Positions 40,559-50,226 of a stretch of DNA of 58,492 bases are shown here, one piece after another. The notes below the pieces were generated by a model. That model saw only the letters and a program-made list of their open reading frames with translations, was not told where the DNA came from and searched no databases. Origin of the DNA: RGEC01 sp964626685 (lineage in GTDB: Bacteria > Bacteroidota > Bacteroidia > NS11-12g > UBA955); assembly GCA_964626685.1 (NCBI GenBank), contig CAZVJY010000011.1:1-58492 (forward strand). Direction: 5' to 3'. How positions within the stretch are numbered: position 1 is the first letter of the stretch; each line of letters opens with the position of its first letter. Position numbers and translations under genes: made by a program.

Positions 40559-43378
40559 ATGAGAATACTTTTACTAACAGTTATCTGCCTTTGCACATCA
40601 TTTTCAGCCTGGTCTCAAGTCCTTTCAGGAAAGGTCATAGATAAGGAAACCCGCATGGGCGTTCCGTATGCAAGCCTAATCTGGCGAGGTGGAGCGTCAT
40701 CTACCGATAGCACAGGGGCTTTTCGCATAGACCTGAAAGGGGCTAAATCTGTTCAGATTACTGCCATGGATTTCCAGGAAATGGCATACAGTGTAAACAG
40801 CACCGCCGTTACGGAGATAACCATAGAAATGGAATCGGTTGCCAAGGGTGTGGGGCAGGTCACTATAAGCCATAGCAGGCAAAAAGAGAAACTGCGCGAA
40901 AGTCCGGTTACTGTAGAGAGCCTCAATGCCAAAGCCATTAAGGAAACCCCTGCCAGCGATTTTTACGAAGGTCTCGGTCACCTCCGGGGTGTTGACGTTA
41001 CGGCTGCCAGCCTGGGCTTCCGCATTGTAAATACCCGTGGTTTTAACAGTACAAGCCCGGTAAGAAGTTTGCAGCTAATCGATGGTGTCGACAACCAGGC
41101 GCCGGGTTTGAACTTTTCCCTCGGAAATTTTCTGGGTGCCAACGAATTGGATGTGGCCAACACTGAAATCGTGGTGGGTGCCAGCAGTGCATATTATGGA
41201 CCGAATGCCTTCAATGGAGTAATAAATATGACCACCAAAGATCCATGGAAACACCAGGGTCTTACTGCGCAGGTAAAGGTGGGTGAGCGTGAACTGGGAC
41301 AGGTAATGCTGCGCTATGCCAAGGCGTATAAGAACAAAAAGGGGCGTGAAGTTTTTGCCTTCAAAACCGGCATCAGCTACATGCGTGCCTACGACTGGGT
41401 GGCAGACAATTACGATCCCACCCTGGATAGTAAGGCAGGCCGAAGCAATCCGGGTGGATACGATGCCGTAAACCGCTATGGCGATGAGGTTTTCGGAACA
41501 GCTGCCAACGACCAGGTTTCCATGGAAAACCGACGCAGAACACCGGGTCTGGGCGCATATTACCGCGACGGATACAATGAAATTGATCTGGTAAATTATA
41601 ACACCCGCAACCTGAAGACCAATCTGGTTCTGGCATATAAAATCAATAACCGAAATGAGATTCAGTATGGTTTCAACTTTGGAACGGGTACCACAGTATA
41701 TCAGGGTGATAACCGCTACAGCCTGAATGATATTCTCTTTTTTCAGAATCGCCTGGAATGGCTGGGTAAAAAAGGCCATCTGCGATTTTACGCAACCAAC
41801 GAAGATGCGGGCAGAACCTATGATGCCGTTCTTACCGCATTCCTCATGCAGGGAGCTTCTAAGCCTGGTGGATACTGGTTTTCGGATTATCAGAATTACT
41901 GGCTGAACAACTTGACAAATAAGGTAAGGAGCCTTCCAGGATATGCTCAGCTTGGAACGTTTATTCCCGGATTACCCAACTTCAATCCCAACTGGGCATC
42001 AGACCAGGATGTGTTATTGCGGAAATTTTCAGATAGTATTTTTAGGTGGCATGCTCAAGCCCGTGCCCAGGCCAATCGCGCAGAAAACTACCAGGGATTG
42101 ACCTACCCGGATCCCTATGCAGACCGTTTTGTACCTGGTACTCCCGAGTTTGAGGCAAAAAAGAAAGAAATTACAGAAGCCTACAGCTATAATAGGGAAG
42201 GCGGACCAGTCGGGTCAAGATTCTTTGATAAGTCTGCATTGTATCACCTTACGGGAGAACGCAGATTTTCGGTGCAAAAATGGAAGTTCACCACCGGCTT
42301 TAGTGCCAGGATGTACGCTCCCAATTCCAACGGAACCATTTTTCTGGATACCGGAAATGCACGCATTACCAATGTGGAAGCAGGGGTTTATGGCGGCTTT
42401 GAGCGCAGGCTTTGGAGCAACCGATGGAAAATTAATGCTACGGCCAGGGTTGATAAAAACCAGAACTTCCCGTTTCTATTTTCGCCCGCAGCATCCATCA
42501 TCTACAGCAAAGACAAGCGCAATACCTGGAGAGGGAGTTTTAGCAGTGCCATCCGAAACCCCACGCTGCAGGATCAATACCTGTATTACAACGTGGGCCG
42601 TGCCATTCTTTTGGGCAACAAGGATGGTGTGAAAAATGTATGTGAAGTAAACAACTTCCTCGATTACCTGAATACACTGAACCGTGATACCCTCAAGCCC
42701 TTCAATATTGATCCTATCCGGCCTGAAAGTGTAAAAACGGGTGAAATCGGATACAAAGGAGTACTGCTGGATGGAAAACTTATGGTTGATGCGGGTTATT
42801 ACCTCAGTTACTACACGAACTTTATTGGTTACCGTGTAGTGGTGGATGTGGCGTTTGATACCTTTTCACCTTTCCCAAAAGCCCAGGCCTATCGCGTAGC
42901 ATCCAACAGCCGCGATGTAGTTAGCACGCAAGGGTTTTCGGCAGGAGCCAATTATTTCTTTGCCAAGTGCTTCATGGTAGGCGGCAACTGGAGCTGGAAC
43001 GTGCTGGACAGGCGTGGAAGTACCGATGCATTGATTCCCGCGTTTAACACCCCCCGCCATAAGTTCAATGTGATGTTCGGAGCTTCAGATATGAATAAGG
43101 AATTCAACTTGCTGGGTAAAACCATGTCGGTTAAAAATTTCGGTTTCAATATCAATTTCAAGTATGTTGAAGGCTATCGCTTCGAAGGTTCGCCGCAGTT
43201 TACGGGTGATGTGCCGTCCTACTGGATGCTGGATGCCCAGGTAAATAAGGTTATCCCCAAGTGGAAATCCACCCTTAAAATTGGCGCTTCAAACCTCACA
43301 AACAATATGGTATTTCAGGTGTATGGTGGTCCCCGCATAGGAAGAATGGCATATGTGAGTCTTACTTTCGAACCCTGA
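40559..43378 (+). CDS. TonB-dependent receptor with carboxypeptidase-D-like N-terminal domain
   Basis: The 939-residue protein has a signal peptide (RILLLTVICLCTSFSAWSQ), a CarboxypepD_reg-like beta domain (about 21-95; SGKVIDKETRMGVPYASLIW), a plug domain (about 120-235; FRIVNTRGFNSTSPVRSLQLIDG, read in part, and VVGASSAYYGPNAFNGVINM) and a long beta-barrel ending in a terminal aromatic strand (MAYVSLTFEP). Such receptors import large or scarce nutrients through the outer membrane with TonB energy. No SusD-type lipoprotein follows; instead, a T9SS-secreted protein starts 58 bases downstream. The ligand is unknown. Confidence 0.94.
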   Translation: MRILLLTVICLCTSFSAWSQVLSGKVIDKETRMGVPYASLIWRGGASSTDSTGAFRIDLKGAKSVQITAMDFQEMAYSVNSTAVTEITIEMESVAKGVGQVTISHSRQKEKLRESPVTVESLNAKAIKETPASDFYEGLGHLRGVDVTAASLGFRIVNTRGFNSTSPVRSLQLIDGVDNQAPGLNFSLGNFLGANELDVANTEIVVGASSAYYGPNAFNGVINMTTKDPWKHQGLTAQVKVGERELGQVMLRYAKAYKNKKGREVFAFKTGISYMRAYDWVADNYDPTLDSKAGRSNPGGYDAVNRYGDEVFGTAANDQVSMENRRRTPGLGAYYRDGYNEIDLVNYNTRNLKTNLVLAYKINNRNEIQYGFNFGTGTTVYQGDNRYSLNDILFFQNRLEWLGKKGHLRFYATNEDAGRTYDAVLTAFLMQGASKPGGYWFSDYQNYWLNNLTNKVRSLPGYAQLGTFIPGLPNFNPNWASDQDVLLRKFSDSIFRWHAQARAQANRAENYQGLTYPDPYADRFVPGTPEFEAKKKEITEAYSYNREGGPVGSRFFDKSALYHLTGERRFSVQKWKFTTGFSARMYAPNSNGTIFLDTGNARITNVEAGVYGGFERRLWSNRWKINATARVDKNQNFPFLFSPAASIIYSKDKRNTWRGSFSSAIRNPTLQDQYLYYNVGRAILLGNKDGVKNVCEVNNFLDYLNTLNRDTLKPFNIDPIRPESVKTGEIGYKGVLLDGKLMVDAGYYLSYYTNFIGYRVVVDVAFDTFSPFPKAQAYRVASNSRDVVSTQGFSAGANYFFAKCFMVGGNWSWNVLDRRGSTDALIPAFNTPRHKFNVMFGASDMNKEFNLLGKTMSVKNFGFNINFKYVEGYRFEGSPQFTGDVPSYWMLDAQVNKVIPKWKSTLKIGASNLTNNMVFQVYGGPRIGRMAYVSLTFEP

Positions 43379-43436
43379 AATTCATAAAATTACCAAAAAT
43401 TACCTACTTTCGCAAAATACTAAATCTTTTCAATAC

Positions 43437-44957
43437 ATGAAAAAACTATTACTTTCCGCTTCCACCTTGCTTTTGGCTGCAGCTTCATTTGCGCAGATCA
43501 AGTACGTGGATCCTATCTATGCAGCAAACACCGTTCAGGTAACCAAGAACGTGCAGTATGCAACCCACATCTCCATTTTGCCTGTGCTCTCAGGTGGCAG
43601 CCCTGCTCCTCAGAACATGACCATGGACATTTACAGCTCAACCGGAAATACCGATGCCAAGAAGCCGCTGGTAATTTTCCTGCACACAGGAAACTTCCTG
43701 CCCCGCTATGTCAACAACGGTCCAACAGGCGCCCGCGACGACAGTGCTACCGTGGCGTTCTGCACAAAGCTTGCTCAGCGCGGTTACGTAGTGGCTTCTA
43801 TGAGCTACCGTCTTGGATGGAATCCCAGCAGCCCCGATGAAAATGTTCGCCGCGAAACCATCATCAATGCCGCTTACCGTGGTGTACAGGATTTGGCTGC
43901 CTGCGTTCGCTTCTTCAAAAAAGACGCCAGCACTGCAAATACCTACACCATTGATTCAACCAAGATTGCCGTAGGCGGTCAGGGTACCGGTGGTTATGTA
44001 ACCTTGGCGTATGCCACCCTGGATCGTCAGGCTGAAATTCGCCTGGAGAAATTCTACAACGTGAACGCCAAGCGCTGGATGGTACAGGACAGCGCCCTCA
44101 TGGGTGACCGCTTGGGCTTCAGAATCCCCGGAACTACCGGTGCTATGGTTATTGAAAACCACAAAGGCTATACATCTGATGTGGCTATTGCCTTTAACAT
44201 TGGTGGTGCACTGGGTGACAGCAGCTGGCTGGAAAAAGGCAGCCTGCCCATCATCAGCGTACACGGTGTTCAGGATCCCTTTGCGCCTTACAAACTGGGT
44301 GTTGTTAGCGTTCCCGGAACCAATCCTCCCCTCAACGTAATCGACGTGTCCGGCAGCTATGATGTAATGGAGCGCACCAACAAATTTGGCAACAACGCTT
44401 CATACAAAGGCAAAGTGATGGATGTTTATACCATGCAGGCCAACAAAATCAACAAAGGTCTTGATGGCTTGTACCCTATCGCAGGTGCTGCAAACGGATC
44501 AGGACCTCACGAGTGGTGGGATACTACCGCTATCAAGGCTTTGGGTATTCCAAACGCGGCTACCGTTATTGCCAATGGCAACGCATCAAATCCCCTGCAC
44601 AAAATCTTTGGCAAAACCCGCGCTATGCTTTATGTAGACAGCATCATGGGTTATGTGTCTCCCCGCCTGGCGGTGAGCATGGGTCTGGTTAGTTCAGTTG
44701 GTCTGAGAGAGAACAACCTCGGCAGCAACGTAACCATCGCCCCCAACCCTGCTAAAAATCAGGTGGTAATCCACAACAACTGGACCAACCGCAGCCTGGT
44801 TAGCGCTGAGTTGGTTGACCTCAACGGTCGCAGCGTTCAGAAAATGAACCTGAGCCCCGTGCACAACGTAGTAAACCTCAATGCCGCTTCAGGTATCTAC
44901 ATGCTCCGTCTTCAGTTTAATGACGGCGTGGGTGTACAGAAGCTCATCATCGAGTAA
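43437..44957 (+). CDS. T9SS-secreted alpha/beta-hydrolase-fold protein without the nucleophile Ser
   Basis: The 506-residue protein has a signal peptide (KKLLLSASTLLLAAASFA), an alpha/beta-hydrolase domain (about 60-330) and a T9SS type A sorting domain at the end (about 432-506; IAPNPAKNQVVI, then LVDLNGRSV and GIYMLRLQFNDGVGVQKLIIE in part). The oxyanion-type HTGNF is at 83-87. At the nucleophile elbow, normally GxSxG, the sequence is GQGTG (181-185), so the Ser is Gly183. The protein may bind rather than hydrolyse esters or lipids. It is preceded by a TonB receptor and followed by a strong terminator, so it may form a small unit with that receptor. Confidence 0.88.
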   Translation: MKKLLLSASTLLLAAASFAQIKYVDPIYAANTVQVTKNVQYATHISILPVLSGGSPAPQNMTMDIYSSTGNTDAKKPLVIFLHTGNFLPRYVNNGPTGARDDSATVAFCTKLAQRGYVVASMSYRLGWNPSSPDENVRRETIINAAYRGVQDLAACVRFFKKDASTANTYTIDSTKIAVGGQGTGGYVTLAYATLDRQAEIRLEKFYNVNAKRWMVQDSALMGDRLGFRIPGTTGAMVIENHKGYTSDVAIAFNIGGALGDSSWLEKGSLPIISVHGVQDPFAPYKLGVVSVPGTNPPLNVIDVSGSYDVMERTNKFGNNASYKGKVMDVYTMQANKINKGLDGLYPIAGAANGSGPHEWWDTTAIKALGIPNAATVIANGNASNPLHKIFGKTRAMLYVDSIMGYVSPRLAVSMGLVSSVGLRENNLGSNVTIAPNPAKNQVVIHNNWTNRSLVSAELVDLNGRSVQKMNLSPVHNVVNLNAASGIYMLRLQFNDGVGVQKLIIE

Positions 44958-44970
44958 TCAACAACCGATA

Positions 44971-45010
44971 ACATAAAAAAAGCCGCTGGTGACAGCGGCT
45001 TTTTTTATGT
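44971..45010 (+). terminator. Rho-independent terminator, perfect 18-bp stem
   Basis: Arms ACATAAAAAAAGCCGCTG and its exact complement enclose a GTGA loop. The GC-rich core next to the loop and the T-run on the right give a typical intrinsic terminator for the T9SS gene. The A-run on the left makes it potentially bidirectional. Confidence 0.93.
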
Positions 45011-45072
45011 CGTATATCCAAGAGCGTTAGTCTGATTTTTATGAACAATATTCCGCAACTTTTGTTACTTCG

Positions 45073-45080
45073 TAACTTTG
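45073..45080 (+). promoter_or_regulatory. Promoter -7 element of the second TonB receptor
   Basis: TAACTTTG matches TAnnTTTG. It ends six bases before GTG 45087, so the transcript should begin at or within a few bases of the start codon. An in-frame TTG at 45078 lies inside the element and cannot be the start. Confidence 0.65.
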
Positions 45081-45086
45081 TACCGC

Positions 45087-47432
45087 GTGCCGAGATATTT
45101 GTTGTTGTTGCTGTTATTTGGGTTTTCTGCCTTGCAGGCCCAGCAAAAGTTTACCCTGAGTGGTTATGTTCGAGACAGTGCTTCCTCTGAAAGCATCAGT
45201 GGTGCAGTAGTTGCTTTGCAAAATGGCAGCATGTCTGTTGCCACCAATGCATACGGTTTCTTCAGTATTACGTTGGAAACCGGAATCTATCCAATGGTAA
45301 TTAAGGCCCCCGGATATGACGCCTCTGAAATTTCGGTCAAACTGGATACCCATGTTATTCTTAACATTAGCCTGCTAAAACAAAGTGTGGGAATGGGAGA
45401 GGTAAGTATCCGCGCCAACCGGAATGACAACGTGCGAAAAATTGATATCAGCACACAAAGCATCAACAGCCAGACCATTAAGAAAATTCCTGCATTTCTA
45501 GGTGAGGCCGATGTAATCAAAGCGGTTCAGCTCCTGCCCGGCGTATCTACCGTAGGTGAAGGAGCAACAGGTTTCAATGTGCGGGGTGGCGGTATTGACC
45601 AGAATCTTATTCTTATGGATGAGGCGCCTATATTTAATTCGGCCCACCTGTTCGGGTTTTTCAGCATATTTAATCCTGATGGGGTAAAAGATGTACAACT
45701 CGTAAAAGGCGGTATTCCGGCACAATATGGCGGACGACTCAGCAGCACACTGGATGTGCGCATGAAAGAAGGCAATAAAAAGCAGTTTCAGGCCAATGGC
45801 GGCGTGGGAACCATCTTTAGCCGGCTTACCTTGGAAGGCCCCATTGTGAAAAATAAAGCCAGTTTTATGGTGGCAGGGCGCCGCAGCTATATTGATGCGC
45901 TTGCAAGACCCTTTCTCAGAAGCAACCTGTCCGGGAGCCAGTTTTATTTTTATGACCTGGCAGCCAAGGTGAATTACAGCCGCGGACGAGACCATTACTA
46001 TATCAGTGCGTATTTTGGCGATGATGCCTTTAGCGCGCCTAACGCCTTTGGAGTTAAATGGGGCAACAGCACTGTTACCGCACGCTGGAATCATGTATTC
46101 AACAAAAAACTCTTCTCCAATTTCACTTACTTCTACAGCCGTTACCGCTACGATATTGAATTTAAAAACCGGGATCTGACATTCAACTGGAAGAGCTTTA
46201 TTGTGAACAACAGCGCCAAGCTGGATTTTAACTATTACCTCACACCGAAGCATCAGCTTACATTTGGTTCTCAGAGCACTTTTTATAATTTCAAGCCAGG
46301 TTCTGCAGTGGCGAGCAGCAGCAGCGGTTCCTTCAACTTCAGCCTGCCTGATAAATACGCACTGGAAAATGCAGTTTATGTGGGTGATGAATTCAATCCT
46401 TCGGGTAAATTCAGCTATCGCCTGGGTCTTCGGGTAAGCAGCTGGCATTATTTGGGCAAAGGGAAAGCCTATTATTATGACGATGCTGCTACCCCTAACG
46501 GAAGAAAGATTTTGAATAATACCCGCGATTTCGGAGCGGGCGAAACCATCGCTTCCTACATCAATCCCGAGCCGCGTTTTGGATTTAAGTATCAGCTGAA
46601 CAACGCGTCCAGTGTCAAAGGCGGCTACAACCGTATGGTGCAAAACCTGCATCTCATAAGCAATACCTCTGCGAGTGTGCCGTTTGATGTGTGGCAACCT
46701 ACCACGAATAACATTAAGCCAGAGAAAGCCGACCAATATACCATAGGGTATTTTCGCAATTTTGGTCCTTCGGGAAATGATTTTGAAGCCTCCTTTGAAA
46801 CCTATTATAAAAGCCTTCAAAACCAGGTGGATTATGTGGACGGTGCTGATTTGCTGCTCAACGAATTGCTGGAAGGTGAATTGCTGAACGGGATAGGCAG
46901 GGCTTATGGAGCAGAGTTTTATATCCGCAAATCATCTGGAAACCTTACGGGATGGATTTCCTACACCCTCAGCCGAAGCGAAAGACAGGTAAAGGGCATT
47001 AACAACGACGATTGGTTCCCTATGCGTTTTGATCGCCTGCACAATCTTTATGTAGTGCTGCAATACAAACTCAGCGATAAATGGGATGCTTCTGCCAATT
47101 TTGTTTACAGCACCGGAACACCCACTACTTTCTACTCAAACCAATACAATGTGCAGGGTTACATCATTCCTGATATCGGTTCCAATGCCCGCAACAATGT
47201 GCGCAACCCCGATTATCACCGCCTGGATGTGAGTGCCACCTATACCAAACGCAAGACAAAGAAATGGGAAAAGAGCTGGGTGTTTAGCGTATACAATGCC
47301 TATAATCGCAGAAACCCTTTCTCCATTTACTTCGCAACCAATTACCAGGCGCAGAATATTAACCAGGCTATACGGTACAGTGTAATCGGCAGTTTTGTGC
47401 CGGCAGTTTCATATAATTTTAAATGGAATTAA
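45087..47432 (+). CDS. TonB-dependent receptor with carboxypeptidase-D-like N-terminal domain
   Basis: The 781-residue protein has a signal peptide (PRYLLLLLLFGFSALQAQ), a CarboxypepD_reg-like domain (about 22-105; SGYVRDSASSESISGAVVAL) and a plug domain (about 125-230) with FNVRGGGIDQNLILMDEAP and VKGGIPAQYGGRLSSTLDV, the usual Bacteroidota plug motifs. The rest is the beta-barrel. The start is taken as GTG 45087 because the promoter element sits directly upstream. It overlaps the frame of the DUF4249 lipoprotein gene, whose preferred start lies two bases after its stop, a common receptor-lipoprotein pairing. The substrate is not known. Confidence 0.93.
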   Translation: MPRYLLLLLLFGFSALQAQQKFTLSGYVRDSASSESISGAVVALQNGSMSVATNAYGFFSITLETGIYPMVIKAPGYDASEISVKLDTHVILNISLLKQSVGMGEVSIRANRNDNVRKIDISTQSINSQTIKKIPAFLGEADVIKAVQLLPGVSTVGEGATGFNVRGGGIDQNLILMDEAPIFNSAHLFGFFSIFNPDGVKDVQLVKGGIPAQYGGRLSSTLDVRMKEGNKKQFQANGGVGTIFSRLTLEGPIVKNKASFMVAGRRSYIDALARPFLRSNLSGSQFYFYDLAAKVNYSRGRDHYYISAYFGDDAFSAPNAFGVKWGNSTVTARWNHVFNKKLFSNFTYFYSRYRYDIEFKNRDLTFNWKSFIVNNSAKLDFNYYLTPKHQLTFGSQSTFYNFKPGSAVASSSSGSFNFSLPDKYALENAVYVGDEFNPSGKFSYRLGLRVSSWHYLGKGKAYYYDDAATPNGRKILNNTRDFGAGETIASYINPEPRFGFKYQLNNASSVKGGYNRMVQNLHLISNTSASVPFDVWQPTTNNIKPEKADQYTIGYFRNFGPSGNDFEASFETYYKSLQNQVDYVDGADLLLNELLEGELLNGIGRAYGAEFYIRKSSGNLTGWISYTLSRSERQVKGINNDDWFPMRFDRLHNLYVVLQYKLSDKWDASANFVYSTGTPTTFYSNQYNVQGYIIPDIGSNARNNVRNPDYHRLDVSATYTKRKTKKWEKSWVFSVYNAYNRRNPFSIYFATNYQAQNINQAIRYSVIGSFVPAVSYNFKWN

Positions 47433-47434
47433 CA

Positions 47435-48331
47435 ATGAGAAAGATTTGGAAATGGATACTTCCGGTTTTAGGTGTTATGGTCTTTACGGCCTGCGAAGAT
47501 CCCATTGACGTGGATGTGAAAGCAGGGGAACCCAAGCTGGTGATAGACGCTTTTGTAAACAACCTGGACGGGCCTCAGCGCATACGCCTCACCCGCAGTA
47601 TACCTTATTTTACCAAACCCGGCACTGAGCCACCCGTGAGCGGAGCCACCGTTGTGCTGATTGATACAACCGATTTTACCAATCCAAGGCTATTTTTGTT
47701 TTCCGACAGTGGCAATGGAAATTACATCTGGAAACCCAATCCCATAACCGGGGATACCTTTACAGTGGGCCGTACCTATGCCCTGGTGGTAATTGAAGGG
47801 GGCGATACCCTCATCGGGTTTTCCAAAATGAATCCGACTGCCAAAATTGACAGCCTGTTTGTGGTAAATGAAAACGGCGACAATGCCGGATTTGTACCCG
47901 GTAAGTACGTGGAACTCGCCGCCAATGACCTTCCCGGTACGGGCAATACCTACTGGATTAAAACCTGGTACAACGATACCTTCCGCAACGGCATTTTTGA
48001 TATGAACCTGGCCTACGATCAGGCTGGAAGCCCCAATTCTTCCCAGGACGGAGGGCTTTTTATCTGGCCCATTCGTTATGGCGCCATCAACGATTTTTCC
48101 AAACCCTACAGCATTGGAGACAAAGTGCGCGTGGAAATTCACAGCCTTACACCGGAAACCTTTTACTGGCTCACGCTCATCCGCAATGAAAATCAGAACG
48201 GAGGTCTTTTTGCCACACCGCCCAGCAATATCGGGACAAATATGTTTTCGCTTAATCCTGCCAAAAAGCGGGGTTTGGCCGGATTTTTCTGCATGAGCGC
48301 TGTCAGCAGGGCTGTCATTACGGTCAAGTAA
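47435..48331 (+). CDS. DUF4249 family lipoprotein
   Basis: The 298-residue protein has a lipoprotein signal (RKIWKWILPVLGVMVFTAC) with lipidated Cys20, followed by the DUF4249 domain: an early PKLVIDAFVNNLDGPQRIRL strand pair (about 32-51), an Ig-like beta region with VSGATVVLIDT and a C-terminal end (GLAGFFCMSAVSRAVITVK) typical for the family. These lipoproteins are usually paired with TonB receptors and may play a SusD-like capture role. An in-frame ATG at 47423 overlaps the receptor gene; ATG 47435 gives a cleaner lipoprotein signal and is preferred. Confidence 0.9.
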   Translation: MRKIWKWILPVLGVMVFTACEDPIDVDVKAGEPKLVIDAFVNNLDGPQRIRLTRSIPYFTKPGTEPPVSGATVVLIDTTDFTNPRLFLFSDSGNGNYIWKPNPITGDTFTVGRTYALVVIEGGDTLIGFSKMNPTAKIDSLFVVNENGDNAGFVPGKYVELAANDLPGTGNTYWIKTWYNDTFRNGIFDMNLAYDQAGSPNSSQDGGLFIWPIRYGAINDFSKPYSIGDKVRVEIHSLTPETFYWLTLIRNENQNGGLFATPPSNIGTNMFSLNPAKKRGLAGFFCMSAVSRAVITVK

Positions 48332-48364
48332 TTTGGAACTGTCGGTTTCTTTTGCGTATATTCG
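48332..48364 (+). promoter_or_regulatory. Bacteroidota-type promoter of the DUF2157 gene
   Basis: TTTG at 48332-48335 and TATATTCG at 48357-48364 are separated by 21 bases. The -7 element differs from TAnnTTTG by one base. The start codon is 13 bases downstream. Confidence 0.55.
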
Positions 48365-48377
48365 TTTTATACGCTGA

Positions 48378-49691
48378 ATGAGTCGTACGCGAAAATACCT
48401 TCCCGAATGGGTGAATGAAGGGATTATCTCTTCCGAACAACAAACACAAATTGAGCAATGGCTGGATGCCCGTCAGGGTAGACTTCCCGGCATGATTTTC
48501 TGGATTTCGATGCTTGCCGGAATTTTGGTGGCATTGGGTGTTATGCTCATCATCGGTAACAACTGGGATAATCTGCCGCACGCAGTTCGGATGGTTCTTT
48601 CCATGATGCCCGCTATTGTCGGAACCGGCCTTATGCTTTTTGCAGTTCTAAGGCGTTACGGAAATGTCATTTGGATGGAATTGGGTTCCCTGCTGCAGAT
48701 GGTTGGCCTGGGGGCTTCCATAGCGTTGATTTCGCAGGTTTACCATGTGGATGGTTCCATGGAATCCTATTTGTTTGCATGGCTGCTGGTATTCACGCCC
48801 ACGCAGATACTATTGTCGGGCAGGTTGTCTCTGATGTTTTACCTGATTCTAAGTACCTGGTTTATATGTGCCACCGGCTACAATTACGCTCCCGATGTGC
48901 GGCCCATACATGTAGGCTGGATGCTGGTGGTGATGTTGTATTCTTTACGCAATCTCTATCAATCAAACCATTCGGCTTTGTTTCTGGTCAGATTTAGTTG
49001 GTTGTTTCCACCGTGTTTTGCCCTGGGGTTTGGAACCCTGGGTTTTCATGGCACAGACCCTGAACTGATGTTCCTTGCCTATGCCGCGCTGATGGGTTGG
49101 TTTATTATGGCAGGTGAATATGTGAAGCGTGCTGACGATCGCTTCACGAACAATGGACTAAGGTTTTTTGGCAGGCTGGGGCTGATGGTTTTGTTTACAA
49201 TCTTCAGTTACAAATTTTGGTGGGAAAAGGTGCTTCACGAAGATTTGCCCCACGGCAAAACCGCCTTTTTTATAGCGCCGGAGTTTTGGGTAGGAATAGT
49301 ATTGTTGGTGTGTTTGCTTCTTTATCCGTTAATGCGGGTTGATCGGGGTGCAGGGTTGAGAAATAATCCGGAAATCCCGGCTGTTTTGGTTTTTGGTATC
49401 GCTTTTTTTCTGCTGGGCAAATATGCTCCATTGGCCGGCATGATTCTGACCAATTTGATGATGCTGTTACTGGGATTGTATTATCTGCAAAAAGGCATTT
49501 CTGAAAAATCGTTATTGTGGCTCAACTATGGCCTGTTGTGGCTGGCAGTGCTGCTCATTTGCCGTTTCAGTGATATGAGTCAGGGTTACCTGGCAAGGGG
49601 TTTGTTCTTTATAGGCATAGGCATGTTATTGTTCTTTGTAAACATGATTGTCATCCGCAAGCAGGGAAAGGCGCAGGGTCATGTGGGCTAA
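48378..49691 (+). CDS. DUF2157 domain membrane protein
   Basis: The 437-residue protein begins with a short soluble DUF2157 start (LPEWVNEGIISSEQQTQIEQWL, read in part, about 8-29), followed by a large set of about twelve membrane helices. The first helix pair (MIFWISMLAGILVALGVMLI and NNWDNLPHAVRMVL) is the family mark. The role of DUF2157 is unknown. The next gene starts eleven bases before its stop and encodes a GDYXXLXY protein; in many bacteria these two domains are fused or adjacent, so they likely form one membrane complex. Confidence 0.9.
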   Translation: MSRTRKYLPEWVNEGIISSEQQTQIEQWLDARQGRLPGMIFWISMLAGILVALGVMLIIGNNWDNLPHAVRMVLSMMPAIVGTGLMLFAVLRRYGNVIWMELGSLLQMVGLGASIALISQVYHVDGSMESYLFAWLLVFTPTQILLSGRLSLMFYLILSTWFICATGYNYAPDVRPIHVGWMLVVMLYSLRNLYQSNHSALFLVRFSWLFPPCFALGFGTLGFHGTDPELMFLAYAALMGWFIMAGEYVKRADDRFTNNGLRFFGRLGLMVLFTIFSYKFWWEKVLHEDLPHGKTAFFIAPEFWVGIVLLVCLLLYPLMRVDRGAGLRNNPEIPAVLVFGIAFFLLGKYAPLAGMILTNLMMLLLGLYYLQKGISEKSLLWLNYGLLWLAVLLICRFSDMSQGYLARGLFFIGIGMLLFFVNMIVIRKQGKAQGHVG

Positions 49692-50226
49692 GCGATTGCT
49701 GTGGACGGTAGCAATCCTGCAGCTTTTATTTCTGGGGAGTTTGCTGCTGGATTACGAAAAGACAAAAAATGCTGGAGCGCTGTTCCGTCTGGAACTTCAC
49801 GCCTACGACCCTTACGATATGTTCAGGGGTAATTACATAGCACTTCAATTCAAGGAAGACCGGGTTAAGACACCGCCGCCGTTTCAGCCTCGCTGGGATG
49901 AAAAATTTTATGTAAAACTCGTTAAAGATCCCAAAACCGGTTTTGACCGTCCTATGAAGGTTTCCCAGCATTTTCCCGGAGGCGATGACTGGGTGGAGGT
50001 GCGCAATTCGGGCGGTTCTGTAATTGACGGAGCCGATACCACGTTGTTGATTTCCTTCATGCAAGACCGTTTTTTTATGAATGAAGACAGGATTAAAAAA
50101 GCGGAAGAGACCTTGCGCAAAGCAACGGCTGACAGCACCAAGCGCTGCTGGGCTGAAATGCGTGTGAGAAATGGTACGGCCATCCTTACGGATGTGAAAA
50201 TTGATGGGAAATCGCTGAAGGACTGA
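49681..50226 (+). CDS. GDYXXLXY-like membrane-anchored protein
   Basis: This 181-residue protein starts at ATG 49681, which overlaps the DUF2157 gene by eleven bases; an upstream TTG at 49648 was rejected because it lies deep in that gene. One membrane helix (about 5-25) is followed by a periplasmic domain with AYDPYDMFRGNYIALQF (about 41-57), which is the GDYxxLxY motif with Asn for Asp and Phe for Tyr. The function is unknown. The tail is charged. The pairing with DUF2157 supports the assignment despite the motif changes. Confidence 0.86.
   Translation: MWAKRLLWTVAILQLLFLGSLLLDYEKTKNAGALFRLELHAYDPYDMFRGNYIALQFKEDRVKTPPPFQPRWDEKFYVKLVKDPKTGFDRPMKVSQHFPGGDDWVEVRNSGGSVIDGADTTLLISFMQDRFFMNEDRIKKAEETLRKATADSTKRCWAEMRVRNGTAILTDVKIDGKSLKD

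Noticed and set aside
40453..40596. Upstream extension of the E1 gene to 40596
   Set aside because: The extra 48 residues cross the E1 promoter element and the start of the divergent TonB receptor gene, and are absent from the family.
45498..46820. A 440-residue minus-strand frame opposite the second TonB receptor
   Set aside because: It is a long shadow frame; the plus-strand frame has clear signal peptide, plug and barrel features and the minus frame has no domain.
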